Source: an uncultured Verrucomicrobiota bacterium
Lineage (GTDB): Bacteria > Verrucomicrobiota > Verrucomicrobiia > Limisphaerales > UBA9464
DNA: 64,000 nt
NCBI GenBank assembly: GCA_903907995.1
Contig: CAIVQH010000054.1
Coordinates: 62,001-126,000 of the forward strand
Direction: 5' to 3'
Shown here: positions 1 to 8,061 of the stretch, in pieces
How positions within the stretch are numbered: position 1 is the stretch's first letter
How the letters are laid out: each line of letters starts with the position of its first letter
The notes under the pieces: generated by a model
Databases searched by the model: none
Seen by the model: the letters and a program-made list of their open reading frames with translations, nothing else
What the model was told of the DNA's origin: nothing
Position numbers and translations under genes: made by a program

Positions 1-1311
1 GAACGCGAGCAGACGGAACGCGCCGAGCAGGCGCTGCGGGATTTCGTCCGGCGGGGGAAGTATCCGGAATCCCTATCCCGTTTCGTCCATAGCGACCATA
101 CGCTGGATTTGGCCGGCTGGAAGGCCGGTCAGGGTGCCAACTATCTGAAGGTGCCCGGGTTCGTTGCACCGCACCCGCGTTTCCGGCTGGTCGCCCTGCC
201 CGAAGGCGTTTCACCCAACGCCGCCCCCGATCTGGCGGCCCAGCAGCTCCGCCCCTGGCTGCGGGGAGAACGCCAGCTCAGCGTGGACGGCCAGCCTGCG
301 CCGCTCTTTGCGGCCGTACTGCTGGCGGCTGAGCTGCCGTTGGCGGCGACGACCGGAGCCGCTTCCAAGGGCATTCATTACTGGTCGGAAAATCTGGCCG
401 ACACCGCCCTGGCTGATCTGGTGGAACACACCATCAACACCGAGCTGCGGCGCCGGGCCTACGTCGCGCATGGGCTGGACCCGGCCACCGTGCGTGAGGT
501 CGAACGGATCAAGGCTCCCCTGACCAGCTTCAACCCGAAGAAGGCGGCGGGCGAAGAAACCGTGGGCATGGCCGACCGTATCCGGCAGTGGCTGCCCAGC
601 CTGTTCGTGTACCTGCTCTGGGTCGCCATCTTCTCAATTGCCCAGATGCTGTTGACCAGCGTGATCGAGGAGAAATCCAACCGCATCATCGAGGTGCTGC
701 TGTCCAGCGTCACCCCGGGTGAGCTGATGGTGGGCAAGCTGGCCGGCATTGCCGCCATCGGCCTGACCATGCTCGGGGTATGGGTTGCTTCGCTGGTGGC
801 GATCGTGCTTTGGAAGTCGCTCGGCGTGTCCCCGGAGGCGGCCGCGGCCGCCGGCGGCATGGCCGGAATTCCGGGCGACGTTGCCACGATCCTCCGCACC
901 ACGTGGCTGCTGCCCGCCTTCGCCGTCTATTTCCTGCTCGGCTTTCTTTTCTACTCGGGGCTGATCCTGGCGCTGGGCAGCACCTGCAACACGCTCAAGG
1001 AGGCCCAGAGCTTCATGGGTGTCATCGTGCTCCTGCTCATGGTGCCGCTGCTCATGATGACCTACATCCCGCGCGACCCGAACGGTACGCTCGCCACCAC
1101 CCTTTCATGGTTCCCGCCCTACACCCCGTTCGTGATGATGAACCGGGTCACCGCCGACCCGCCACTGCGGGATGTGCTGGGCACGATGGCACTGCTGCTG
1201 GTCTGCACGGGCTTTGTGCTCTGGGGTTCGGGGCGGATATTCCGCCGGGGCATCCTCCGCACCGGCCAGCCGCCGGAACTGCTCGAACTGCTAAAATGGC
1301 TGCGCCGTTGA
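1..1311 (+). CDS. ABC-2 type transporter permease, NatB-like (5' end outside window)
   Basis: The reading frame is open from base 1, so the gene starts left of the window; 436 residues are visible. The first part is a soluble, extracytoplasmic-type domain. It is followed by about five hydrophobic segments (for example LFVYLLWVAIFSIAQMLL, then FAVYFLLGFLFYSGLILALG). Between the first two lies EEKSNRIIEVLLSSVTPGEL, the hallmark of ABC-2 permeases of the NatB/YhaP type, which export Na+ or small molecules with a separate ATPase. The ATPase gene would be expected to the left and is not visible. The gene ends just before a convergent recombinase gene. The family is fairly sure; the substrate is unknown. 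Confidence 0.85.
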   Translation, partial: EREQTERAEQALRDFVRRGKYPESLSRFVHSDHTLDLAGWKAGQGANYLKVPGFVAPHPRFRLVALPEGVSPNAAPDLAAQQLRPWLRGERQLSVDGQPAPLFAAVLLAAELPLAATTGAASKGIHYWSENLADTALADLVEHTINTELRRRAYVAHGLDPATVREVERIKAPLTSFNPKKAAGEETVGMADRIRQWLPSLFVYLLWVAIFSIAQMLLTSVIEEKSNRIIEVLLSSVTPGELMVGKLAGIAAIGLTMLGVWVASLVAIVLWKSLGVSPEAAAAAGGMAGIPGDVATILRTTWLLPAFAVYFLLGFLFYSGLILALGSTCNTLKEAQSFMGVIVLLLMVPLLMMTYIPRDPNGTLATTLSWFPPYTPFVMMNRVTADPPLRDVLGTMALLLVCTGFVLWGSGRIFRRGILRTGQPPELLELLKWLRR

Positions 1312-1326
1312 CCACCCGCTCCGGCC

Positions 1327-2346
1327 TCAGTTCGCCCGGGGATGAAACTCGTCGTGCAGGTCGCGCAACCGCTGCCCGGCCACGTGCGTGTAAACTTCCG
1401 TGGTGCTGATGCTCGCGTGGCCAAGGAGTTCCTGGATCACCCGCAAATCCGCCCCGTGCTCCATCAGGTGCGTCGCAAAACTGTGCCGCAGCATGTGCGG
1501 CGTGACGTGGCGTTCTATGCCATGGCGCTTCACCCAGTTCCCGATCCGCAGCCAGAGGGTGACGTGGGCGAAGGCGGTGCCGCGCTGCGTCAAAAAGACA
1601 TTGGCCGGTGACTTGGGCCGGACCAGCTCGGAGCGGACGGCGAGGTAACGCCGCAATGCCGTCACCGCCCGGTCGCCCAGCGGCACCACCCGCTCCTTGT
1701 TGCCCTTGCCGATCACGGTGACAAAGCCGGCCTCGAGGTGGAGCTGTTCCAGCCGGATCGAACGCAGCTCGGCCAGCCGCAGGCCGCTGGCGTAGGCCAG
1801 TTCGAGCACGGCATGGTCGCAGAGTTCGCTGGGAGTCGGTTGGGTGGCGATATCAGGCGGCTGCAGCAGACGGGAGATTTCCTCCTCCGACAGGGCCTTC
1901 GGCAGCGTTTTCCAACGGCGAGGAAAGGACAGGTTCTCGGCGGGGTTGGCCGTGACGAAACCTTCGGTCTCCGCAAATCGGAAAAACGCCCGCAACGCCG
2001 CGACCTGGAGATAGACGCTGGCGGAGCTGAGACGCGCGGCTGGTTTCCCCTTCCCGGTCGATCCGGTCTCTTCCGTAGCTTCCGCCGCCGCCGGCTGCGT
2101 TAGGCCACCGGGGACTTCGGCGAGCGGACGCGCCCGCACATGGTCGAGATACGCCATGAGGTCCGCAAACTTCACGTCGCGCCAGGATGCCAGCCCACGG
2201 ATTGGTGCCCACGCGACAAACTGCCCGAGCTGGTGCGAGTAGGTACGCAGCGTGTGCTGCGCCAGCCCGCGCTCGTGTTGCAGGTGGACCAGAAACTCCT
2301 CAACCAACGGTGTCAGTTTCGATTCCAAGACTGCCGCAATGGACAC
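1327..2346 (-). CDS. xerD: Site-specific tyrosine recombinase, XerD/XerC type
   Basis: A 339-residue tyrosine recombinase with an N-terminal SAM-like DNA-binding domain (about 10-130) and a C-terminal catalytic domain. The full catalytic set is visible: R190 (ASGLRLAEL), K214 (IGKGNKERVVPLG), H284 and R287 (HMLRHSFATH), H310 (LLGHASISTT) and Y319 (TEVYTHV). The C-terminus (THVAGQRLRDLHDEFHPRA) resembles XerD more than XerC. XerCD resolve chromosome dimers at dif. The protein is about 40 residues longer than E. coli XerD because of a low-complexity insert near 80-106. It stands alone among non-phage genes, which favours a housekeeping role. The start is GTG; no better ATG is seen. Confidence 0.88.
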   Translation of the reverse strand: MSIAAVLESKLTPLVEEFLVHLQHERGLAQHTLRTYSHQLGQFVAWAPIRGLASWRDVKFADLMAYLDHVRARPLAEVPGGLTQPAAAEATEETGSTGKGKPAARLSSASVYLQVAALRAFFRFAETEGFVTANPAENLSFPRRWKTLPKALSEEEISRLLQPPDIATQPTPSELCDHAVLELAYASGLRLAELRSIRLEQLHLEAGFVTVIGKGNKERVVPLGDRAVTALRRYLAVRSELVRPKSPANVFLTQRGTAFAHVTLWLRIGNWVKRHGIERHVTPHMLRHSFATHLMEHGADLRVIQELLGHASISTTEVYTHVAGQRLRDLHDEFHPRAN

Positions 2347-2444
2347 GCATTGCAGACAGGGACGGTAGCAAAATCGGTCGGCCGCCTGCCTCGTATCGTC
2401 AGCTGGTCCTGGGGAGCGATGTCATTGATGAACCGAGGGGTAAC

Positions 2445-2525
2445 TCGGTGGGGCGAGCGTCCGCGCGAGCCGGGGCAGCCCGGGCCTGGGGCGGCGGAGG
2501 CTCGCGAGGACGCTCGCCCCACCGA
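2445..2525. repeat. Long imperfect inverted repeat (27-bp arms)
   Basis: Arms 2445-2471 and 2499-2525 are reverse complements at 26 of 27 positions. The core word is GGTGGGGCGAGCGTCC and the loop is 27 nt, GC-rich. It lies in the 209-bp gap between the xerD start and the sialidase stop. It resembles the other intergenic inverted repeats of this window in design, but the arm sequence is its own. No T-run follows, so it is not a clear terminator. Confidence 0.8.
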
Positions 2526-2555
2526 ACCCCGATTGGCTTCCCATGCTCTTGCCAG

Positions 2556-3779
2556 TCAGGGCTGCGCGTCCCCGGCCCGCACCCACGCCTCGTCAAAGTG
2601 CGCGTGCCGGATGGCCTTCGTCTCTCCGCGCCCGCCGTTGCCAAAAAAGCAGCTATAGGTGGCGTGCAGTGTGCCGTCCCGGGCCTGGATGAGGCTGGGA
2701 TAGGCGAAGGAACCGGTCCCCGGAGTCACCCGTTCCAAATGCCGCTTCATCGGCCAGGTACGGCCCTCGTCCTCGCTCAGAAAAACGGCGAGCGAATGGC
2801 GTCCGTTCTCAGTGTCGTTGCCGATGAAGGCCCAGACGCCGTTGCGCAGCGCCACGATTTCCAGGCCGGAGCCGGGATTGGGCAGCACACTGTCTATCAC
2901 CGGCGACCAAGTTTCGCCACGGTCGTGCGACTCGGCGGTGAGGGCACGCTTCGGTGGCGGGCCGTTGTCCCGCATATAGGCGACCAGCGTGCCATCGCGA
3001 CGCGCGGCCAGGCTGGGCTGGACGTTGCCGCCGCCGATCAGTGGTGCGCTGCAATGCCAAGTCACCCCGGCGTCGTCCGAGATGGCGACGAGCGAGAACG
3101 AAAAACCATCGTGATACAGCGGTAGCAACAGTCGCGACTCCACTACGAGCGGATGCGCCCGGGGCATCCAGCCCAGCCGGCAATAAAGTTCGTCGCCCGC
3201 ATGATTGCGCATGGCCACCAGATAATCGTTCACATCGCGGTGGGTCCGGGCATCCCAGTCGGACTTGCTCGCGAGGGCTTCCAAACCGGAAATCGCGTTG
3301 GTGACTGCCGCCGTAAAGCTGGCACCAGGCGTGATATGAATAACGCCTTCGCGCTCCCAGTTCGGCGCGCTTTTCCCCGTCCAGTCGCGGCTGACGTGGA
3401 ACTTGAGCAGCGCGCTCTCCCAAGTGTGCGCCAGAATGGTGGGGTGGAACAGCCACAGCCGCTGCTGCGCATCCACGAGCAGCGACGGATTGCAGTCGGG
3501 ATAACCGGGCGTGTCGGCCAGCACGAAGCGGGGGCTCCAGTTCGTGGAGCCGCGCGGCAGGCGGGCGGCCTCGATGCGCACGTCATCGGCGGTACGTTCG
3601 CCGGAACCGTGAAACCAGCAGGCTAACAAATCACCGCGCGGCGTCTCGACCACACACGACGCATGGTTATGCCACGACTCCGGAGGGAAGATCAGTTCGG
3701 TCTGCAGCAAACCCGCCGCGCTGGCGAGCGTCTGACATATCATTGCCCAGGCCAGGCAGCGAAGGAAACGTGGGATCAC
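2556..3779 (-). CDS. Secreted sialidase-family (BNR repeat) protein
   Basis: 407 residues with an N-terminal signal peptide (LRCLAWAMICQTLASAAG). The body is a sialidase-like six-bladed propeller. Asp-box motifs S-x-D-x-G-x-T-W are visible as SDDAGVTW, SHDRGETW and SEDEGRTW. The opening PPESWHNHASCVVETPRGDL and ACWFHGSGER is typical of exo-alpha-sialidase-like proteins that act on extracellular glycans. Whether it is a true sialidase or another BNR glycosidase cannot be told from sequence alone. The start is GTG at 3779, directly after the stop of the upstream Wzz-like gene, so it is probably translationally coupled and the third gene of the padR operon. An internal ATG at 3743 would shorten the signal peptide. 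Confidence 0.8.
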   Translation of the reverse strand: MIPRFLRCLAWAMICQTLASAAGLLQTELIFPPESWHNHASCVVETPRGDLLACWFHGSGERTADDVRIEAARLPRGSTNWSPRFVLADTPGYPDCNPSLLVDAQQRLWLFHPTILAHTWESALLKFHVSRDWTGKSAPNWEREGVIHITPGASFTAAVTNAISGLEALASKSDWDARTHRDVNDYLVAMRNHAGDELYCRLGWMPRAHPLVVESRLLLPLYHDGFSFSLVAISDDAGVTWHCSAPLIGGGNVQPSLAARRDGTLVAYMRDNGPPPKRALTAESHDRGETWSPVIDSVLPNPGSGLEIVALRNGVWAFIGNDTENGRHSLAVFLSEDEGRTWPMKRHLERVTPGTGSFAYPSLIQARDGTLHATYSCFFGNGGRGETKAIRHAHFDEAWVRAGDAQP

Positions 3780-5294
3780 TCAGGCCCCGATGGGAGCCGG
3801 AATCAGCGAAACGGTCGAGCTGGGAGTTCCGGGATCTTTGGGCCCGCCCGAGCGGGCGCGGATCAGGGCCAGCACCAGTCCCGCCAGGGCGCCAAGGGTA
3901 AAACCCTCAAGCAGCATGAACCGGCGGTTGGGCCCGACCGGCCGGGGATCGCCTCCGCCAGCCGACAGGATGGTGAACTGGTCCTCACCCGCGCCCATGC
4001 TATTGAGCCTGAGCCGGGAACGGTTCAATTCGTCCAACTGTTCATGCACGAATTTTTCATCGTCTTCCAGCCGCTGCAATTCGACCCGCTGCGAGGCACT
4101 TTCAAAGAATGAGCCGCTGAGCTCCTCGATACGCTGCGAATAGCCGGCCAGCCGTCGCTTGAGCGCTTCGATCTTGGCCGCCCGCATTTCCTCGGTGACT
4201 GCCACCAGGGCCATGAGGTCGTCCTGTCGCCGGCTGAACTCCGCCTTGAGCGCGGCATCATTCGGCATCCCTTGCAGACGCAATTCCGCGCGTTTCTCCT
4301 CGAGCCGGAAATCAAACCAGCGGTTTCCCGGCATGGACTGCGCCAGTTGTTCCGCCGTCACGGCTTCGGCTTCGCGCAATTCCGACCGGAGGGCCGCATA
4401 TTCAGCCTTCGTCTCCTCCAGACGCCGCTGGACCACGACGTCGCCCGCCCCGGCCGTGGAGATGTTGTATTTTTTCTGAAAGTCGTCACGCGCCTGCTGG
4501 GCCTGGTCGAGCTTCTTTTGAAAAACCAGGATGCCCTGCACAATTCTGGCTTCGGCGTCGGACAACAACGACCGCTGACGTTGCCGGCTGAAATCGACAA
4601 ATTCCTGTGCCCAGGCGGTCGCAAATTGACGGGCATACTCGTAGTCGGTGCTTGAGACGGACAGGATGAAGGTGCCTCCGGAGCCCGGGCTGGCCGAAAG
4701 CGCCGGCCGCTTCAGACGGTTGGTCGCGCCCCCGGCACTCCGCAACGTGGCGAGCACGCGCTGAATGACGGCATCGCTATGCATCATGGTCAGCGTGGTG
4801 TCGATGCTGTTGAGCCCCTCGCGGATCTCGGCGCCGCCGGGACCGCCCGCCGATATTTTGGGCGGCATCAGCAGCACCGACGTGGAGCGGTACTGGCTGG
4901 GCGTCTTTAGGGCGAAGAAGCCGGACACCGACAGACCAACCGCGATGCCCGCAGGAATCAGCCATTTCGCGGCACGATAGCGGGAGGAGATGGGAGCATT
5001 CATAAGCGTGTTTCGCGGGGGATTCTTACCGGGCAGACGGAACCATTTCCGCAGGTTGCTGAGGTGTTCCCGTCCCGCCGCCTTGCCGGTATCCAGAATG
5101 GTCTGTGCCCATAGGAAGGCCATCGCCCACGACTTCGCCCGCTGCTGGGCCTCGCGGCATTGATCGCGGAAGAGCTGGGCCATGGGGTCGCCATAGGCGT
5201 TACGAAATTCCGAGGGAAACAGGGCGAGCAATCGGCGATACACCGCCACATGTCGGCGGCTCGGATCGGCCGTGTTGGGAATAAAATCGCTCAT
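3780..5294 (-). CDS. Wzz/GNVR-type chain-length protein with an N-terminal domain like that of ADOP permeases
   Basis: 504 residues if started at ATG 5294, five bases after the padR stop. Residues 1-97 contain RRLLALFPSEFRNAYGDPM, the N-terminal segment usual in PadR-linked duplicated orphan permeases. Then comes a membrane helix (LIPAGIAVGLSVSGFFAL) and QYRSTSVLLMPP, the Wzz entry motif. A long coiled-coil region follows (about 270-430), then PVGPNRRFMLLEGFTLGAL, the proline-rich C-terminal helix of Wzz/GumC polysaccharide co-polymerases. The family controls chain length of exported polysaccharide from the inner membrane. No tyrosine kinase domain is present. Longer in-frame starts upstream run into padR and are less likely. 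The fusion is unusual: the permease part of the ADOP architecture is absent. Confidence 0.75.
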   Translation of the reverse strand: MSDFIPNTADPSRRHVAVYRRLLALFPSEFRNAYGDPMAQLFRDQCREAQQRAKSWAMAFLWAQTILDTGKAAGREHLSNLRKWFRLPGKNPPRNTLMNAPISSRYRAAKWLIPAGIAVGLSVSGFFALKTPSQYRSTSVLLMPPKISAGGPGGAEIREGLNSIDTTLTMMHSDAVIQRVLATLRSAGGATNRLKRPALSASPGSGGTFILSVSSTDYEYARQFATAWAQEFVDFSRQRQRSLLSDAEARIVQGILVFQKKLDQAQQARDDFQKKYNISTAGAGDVVVQRRLEETKAEYAALRSELREAEAVTAEQLAQSMPGNRWFDFRLEEKRAELRLQGMPNDAALKAEFSRRQDDLMALVAVTEEMRAAKIEALKRRLAGYSQRIEELSGSFFESASQRVELQRLEDDEKFVHEQLDELNRSRLRLNSMGAGEDQFTILSAGGGDPRPVGPNRRFMLLEGFTLGALAGLVLALIRARSGGPKDPGTPSSTVSLIPAPIGA

Positions 5295-5298
5295 CGCA

Positions 5299-5688
5299 TC
5301 ATCCCGGGTTGGCCGCCACGCCATCCGCCAATCCCCGGCGGCGCGCTTCGCGCAGGATTTTTGAGAGGCGCTGGGTCTCGGCCGTGGCGACCTGACCGCC
5401 AAACCCGGTCAGCCGGTAGTAGCGCCGCCGTTCGTCGCCGAGACCGGGATCCGGCCGGTCGCCGCATTCCTCGATCAACCCGATGTCCAGCATCCGCTTG
5501 ATCGTCCCGTAAAGTGTACCTGGGCCCATCCGGATCTGTCCGTCGGTGGTGGCGATCACATCCTGCATGATGGCGTAGCCATGGAGCTCGCCGCCCGCCA
5601 GGGCCACGAGGATGTGGAATACCGCCGGTGTCAGGGGCAGAAGCTGCTCCGGTTCCGCCGGACTGGCATTCTTTGAGGGAGTGGCCAA
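5299..5688 (-). CDS. PadR-family transcriptional regulator
   Basis: 129 residues with the PadR winged helix: LTPAVFHILVALAGGELHGY, then GPGTLYGTIKRMLDIGLIEE, then RRRYYRLTGFG as the wing. A short C-terminal helix is rich in Arg, as in the small PadR-s2 class. PadR proteins are dimeric repressors that usually control their own operon. Here the gene is first in a minus-strand operon with the Wzz-like and sialidase genes. A perfect palindrome sits just upstream of its start (5701-5719), so self-repression is likely. The inducing ligand is unknown. Confidence 0.9.
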   Translation of the reverse strand: MATPSKNASPAEPEQLLPLTPAVFHILVALAGGELHGYAIMQDVIATTDGQIRMGPGTLYGTIKRMLDIGLIEECGDRPDPGLGDERRRYYRLTGFGGQVATAETQRLSKILREARRRGLADGVAANPG

Positions 5689-5700
5689 GCGCGTTCTTTA

Positions 5701-5719
5701 TATATCCGTAACGGATATA
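5701..5719. promoter_or_regulatory. Probable PadR operator (perfect palindrome)
   Basis: TATATCCGT, one central A, then ACGGATATA: a perfect 9-bp inverted repeat, AT-rich in a GC-rich neighbourhood, 12 bp upstream of the padR ATG. Position, symmetry and length fit a dimeric winged-helix repressor site overlapping the promoter. Binding is inferred. Confidence 0.75.
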
Positions 5720-5785
5720 GTCAAGACGGATTGCACTCTGCTACTTCCTCGGGTTGGTCCGGGAGTCACCCGGCCCCATTCGGAC

Positions 5786-6868
5786 CTATTTCGCCGAGAA
5801 GCTGAACACGGTGGATTCCTTCAGCGGCGTCCCGGGGCGGATGACGATGGACGGGAAATTCGCGTGATGGATGGCGTCGGGGTAGTGCTGCGTCTCGAGG
5901 CAGACAGCGGTGTGGCCTATGTGGTTGCCCGTGTAGAGCTGGATGGCCGGCTGGGTGGTCCGCACTTCCATGATGCGTCCGCTCTTCGGCTCGACCAGGC
6001 GGGCGGCCAGCTTCAGGGCCTTGCTGTCGCCCAGGATGTAATTGTGGTCGTAGCCGTTCATCCTCGGCTTCAGCTGCTCGATGCGGTCGCCAATGCGGGT
6101 CGGCGTGCTGAAGTCCATGAGCGTGCCCTTGAGGGGACGGATTTCGCCGGTGGAGATAAGCTCCGCGTCCTGCGGGGTGTAGCTGTCGGACATGATCTGG
6201 AGGACGTTGTCCAGGCAGCTGCCGCCGCCGGCGAGGTTCCAATAGGCGTGGTTGGTGAGGTTGACGATGGTCGGCATGTCGGTCTCGGCCTCGTAGTCGA
6301 GGCGGAGCTCGTTGCGATCAGTCAGCGTGTAAACCACGGTGGTCTTGAGGTTGCCGGGAAACCCTTCCTCACCATCCTTACTCAGATAGGTGAGCTTCAC
6401 CGAGGACTCGCCGGCCCTCGCCGGGGCGGCCTCGACCGTCCAGACGTGTTGGGAAAATCCCTTGTTGCCGCCGTGAATCGTGTTTTTCCCGTTGTTGGCC
6501 GGCAGCTTGTAAATGTGGCCATCGAGTTCGAACTGCGCGCCGCCGATGCGGTTGACCACGCGGCCGATGACGGCGGCGGGACCGTTGAACTGCTCGTACT
6601 TCGCCAGCGTGTCGGTGGTGAGGACGACGTTGGTCAGATGGCCCTGGCGGTCGGGCACATTGAGTTCCTTGATGATCGCGCCGTAGCTGATGATCTGGGC
6701 GGTAACGCCCCTGGCGTTCCGCAGGGTGATCAGCTTGACCTTCCCACCGTCGCGGGCGGTGCCGAAGTCAGTCTGCTCGACCCGCTGCAGCGTCAGGGCC
6801 TGGGCGTGGCCCAGAAGCGCAGAAGCCAGGAAGGACATCGTGATGAGCCGTCGTGAAAAGGGATTCAT
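5786..6868 (-). CDS. galM: Aldose 1-epimerase (galactose mutarotase), exported
   Basis: 360 residues, about the normal GalM length plus a signal peptide (MSFLASALLGHAQA). Family motifs are in order: GRVVNRIGGAQF, NTIHGG (H132), SKDGEEGFPGNL, NLTNHAYWNLAG (catalytic acid H207) and CLETQHYPDAI (catalytic base E325). The enzyme interconverts alpha and beta anomers of hexoses. A signal peptide suggests a periplasmic role on sugars released outside the cell. It shares strand with the lactonase gene upstream, 64 bp away, separated by a quasi-tandem repeat. Confidence 0.93.
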   Translation of the reverse strand: MNPFSRRLITMSFLASALLGHAQALTLQRVEQTDFGTARDGGKVKLITLRNARGVTAQIISYGAIIKELNVPDRQGHLTNVVLTTDTLAKYEQFNGPAAVIGRVVNRIGGAQFELDGHIYKLPANNGKNTIHGGNKGFSQHVWTVEAAPARAGESSVKLTYLSKDGEEGFPGNLKTTVVYTLTDRNELRLDYEAETDMPTIVNLTNHAYWNLAGGGSCLDNVLQIMSDSYTPQDAELISTGEIRPLKGTLMDFSTPTRIGDRIEQLKPRMNGYDHNYILGDSKALKLAARLVEPKSGRIMEVRTTQPAIQLYTGNHIGHTAVCLETQHYPDAIHHANFPSIVIRPGTPLKESTVFSFSAK

Positions 6869-6881
6869 GATTGGAAGGGGT

Positions 6882-6935
6882 ATTCGAAAATCAAAACTTT
6901 GTAATTCGCAATTCGAACTTCGTAACTCGCAATTA
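6882..6935. repeat. AT-rich quasi-tandem/palindromic intergenic element
   Basis: Between the lactonase stop and galM start the DNA repeats words such as AATTCGCAATT, TTCGAACTTCG and AACTCGCAATTA, partly direct and partly inverted. It is far more AT-rich than its flanks. It belongs in style with the elements at 7911-8026, 24585-24697, 35760-35875, 44821-44932, 56986-57083 and 62228-62407. Confidence 0.6.
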
Positions 6936-7841
6936 TTTCACTCCCTTCACCTTCATCCTGATGCCGTAAACCACCTTGCTCGAGGTGATGAAAAGCAGGT
7001 CACGATCCTTGCCGGCGAAGGTGACGTTGCCGGTCCAGGCTCCAGGGATGTCGATGTGCTCAATCTGTTTCCCGGTGGGATCGAAGACCGTGACTCCGTT
7101 GCCCGTGAGATAGAGGTTGCCCATGTTGTCGAGGGTCATGCCGTCGGAACCGAGTTCGCAGAAGAGGTGCCTGTTCGTCAGCGAACCGTCAGGCTGGATG
7201 TCGTAGCTGTAGGTCTTGTGGGCACCCAGGTCGGACACATAGAGCACCTTGCCATTGGGCGTGCCGACGATGCCGTTGGGCTGCTTGAGGTCGGTGGTGA
7301 CGCGCTTCACCGATTTCAGGCCGGCGGCCATGAAATAGACGTGCTGGCCGTCCTGCTGCATCTTGGCGTCGCGCTTCCAATAATCACGCGGGTAAAGCGG
7401 GTCGGTGAAATAGAGCGCGCCGTCGGGACGGATCCAGACGTCGTTGGGACCGTTGAGCAGCTTCCCGTCAAAATCCTTCACCAGCACCGTGACCTTTTTG
7501 TCCGGCGAGATGGACCAGAGCTCGTTCTTTTCGTCCGCGCAGGTCAGGAGGTTGCCGGCCTTGTCGAACTTGGTGCCGTTGGAGCGGCCCGCCGGTTTGA
7601 GCCAGTCGGTGCAGGTGTTGTCGGCGGCGCTCCACTTGACGATGCGGTCATTCGGCTGGTCGGTGAAAAAGACGTTGCCGTCCCGGTCGGTCGCCGGGCC
7701 TTCGGTAAAGATGAAGCCATCCGCGATCTTTTCCAGTTTCGCACCGGGAGCAATGACTGCGGATTCGGCGGCGTGCAATTGAATCGGCATGAGGACAAGG
7801 GCGGTCGCGAGAGCGAACCAATGGCGGCGGTCGAGTTTCAT
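6933..7841 (-). CDS. SMP-30/gluconolactonase-family protein, exported
   Basis: 302 residues with a signal peptide (FALATALVLMPIQLHAAE). It has the SMP-30/gluconolactonase propeller: FIFTEGPATDRDGNVFFTD (metal ligand E47), LLNGPNDVWIRPDG (Asn ligand), QPNGIVGTPNGKVLYVSD (Asn and Asp ligands), and LDNMGNLYLTGNGVTVF. Family members hydrolyse sugar lactones using one divalent metal. With the adjacent epimerase it suggests extracytoplasmic aldose oxidation/lactone handling, though no aldose dehydrogenase is present here. Enzyme class is likely; substrate unknown. Confidence 0.88.
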   Translation of the reverse strand: MKLDRRHWFALATALVLMPIQLHAAESAVIAPGAKLEKIADGFIFTEGPATDRDGNVFFTDQPNDRIVKWSAADNTCTDWLKPAGRSNGTKFDKAGNLLTCADEKNELWSISPDKKVTVLVKDFDGKLLNGPNDVWIRPDGALYFTDPLYPRDYWKRDAKMQQDGQHVYFMAAGLKSVKRVTTDLKQPNGIVGTPNGKVLYVSDLGAHKTYSYDIQPDGSLTNRHLFCELGSDGMTLDNMGNLYLTGNGVTVFDPTGKQIEHIDIPGAWTGNVTFAGKDRDLLFITSSKVVYGIRMKVKGVK

Positions 7842-7910
7842 GATGCGAATGACAGGAGTGACGTGGAAGTGCGCAAGTTTGATTGCGAGGTGGCCGGAGT
7901 CAATCCCGGC

Positions 7911-8026
7911 GGGTGGGTCAGTGGGTCAGTATGTGAGCATGTGGGCAGCGGCATTGTTCGGCTGTTCACTGTTTACTGACCTACTGGCTCATTGGCTCAC
8001 TCCCCCGCACTCGTCACTCGTCACCC
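7911..8026. repeat. Quasi-tandem palindromic element (GGTCAGT / ACTGACC words)
   Basis: The left part (7911-7948) repeats GTGGGTCAGTGGGTCAGTATG. The right part (7962-8000) carries complementary words such as CTGTTTACTGACCTACTGG and CATTGGCTCACTC, followed by TCGTCACTCGTCACCC at 8011-8026. The two halves can fold on each other. It lies in the 220-bp gap between the divergent lactonase and propeller genes, so any promoter must overlap it. Its vocabulary matches the element at 62228-62407. Confidence 0.65.
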
Positions 8027-8061
8027 GTCTCGAAATGGGTTTCCATGCTGCCACCTACCCA

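Noticed and set aside
5612-6856. 414-codon plus-strand frame opposite galM
   Set aside because: Shadow of galM with low-complexity Val/Gly/Asp content; galM has all catalytic motifs.
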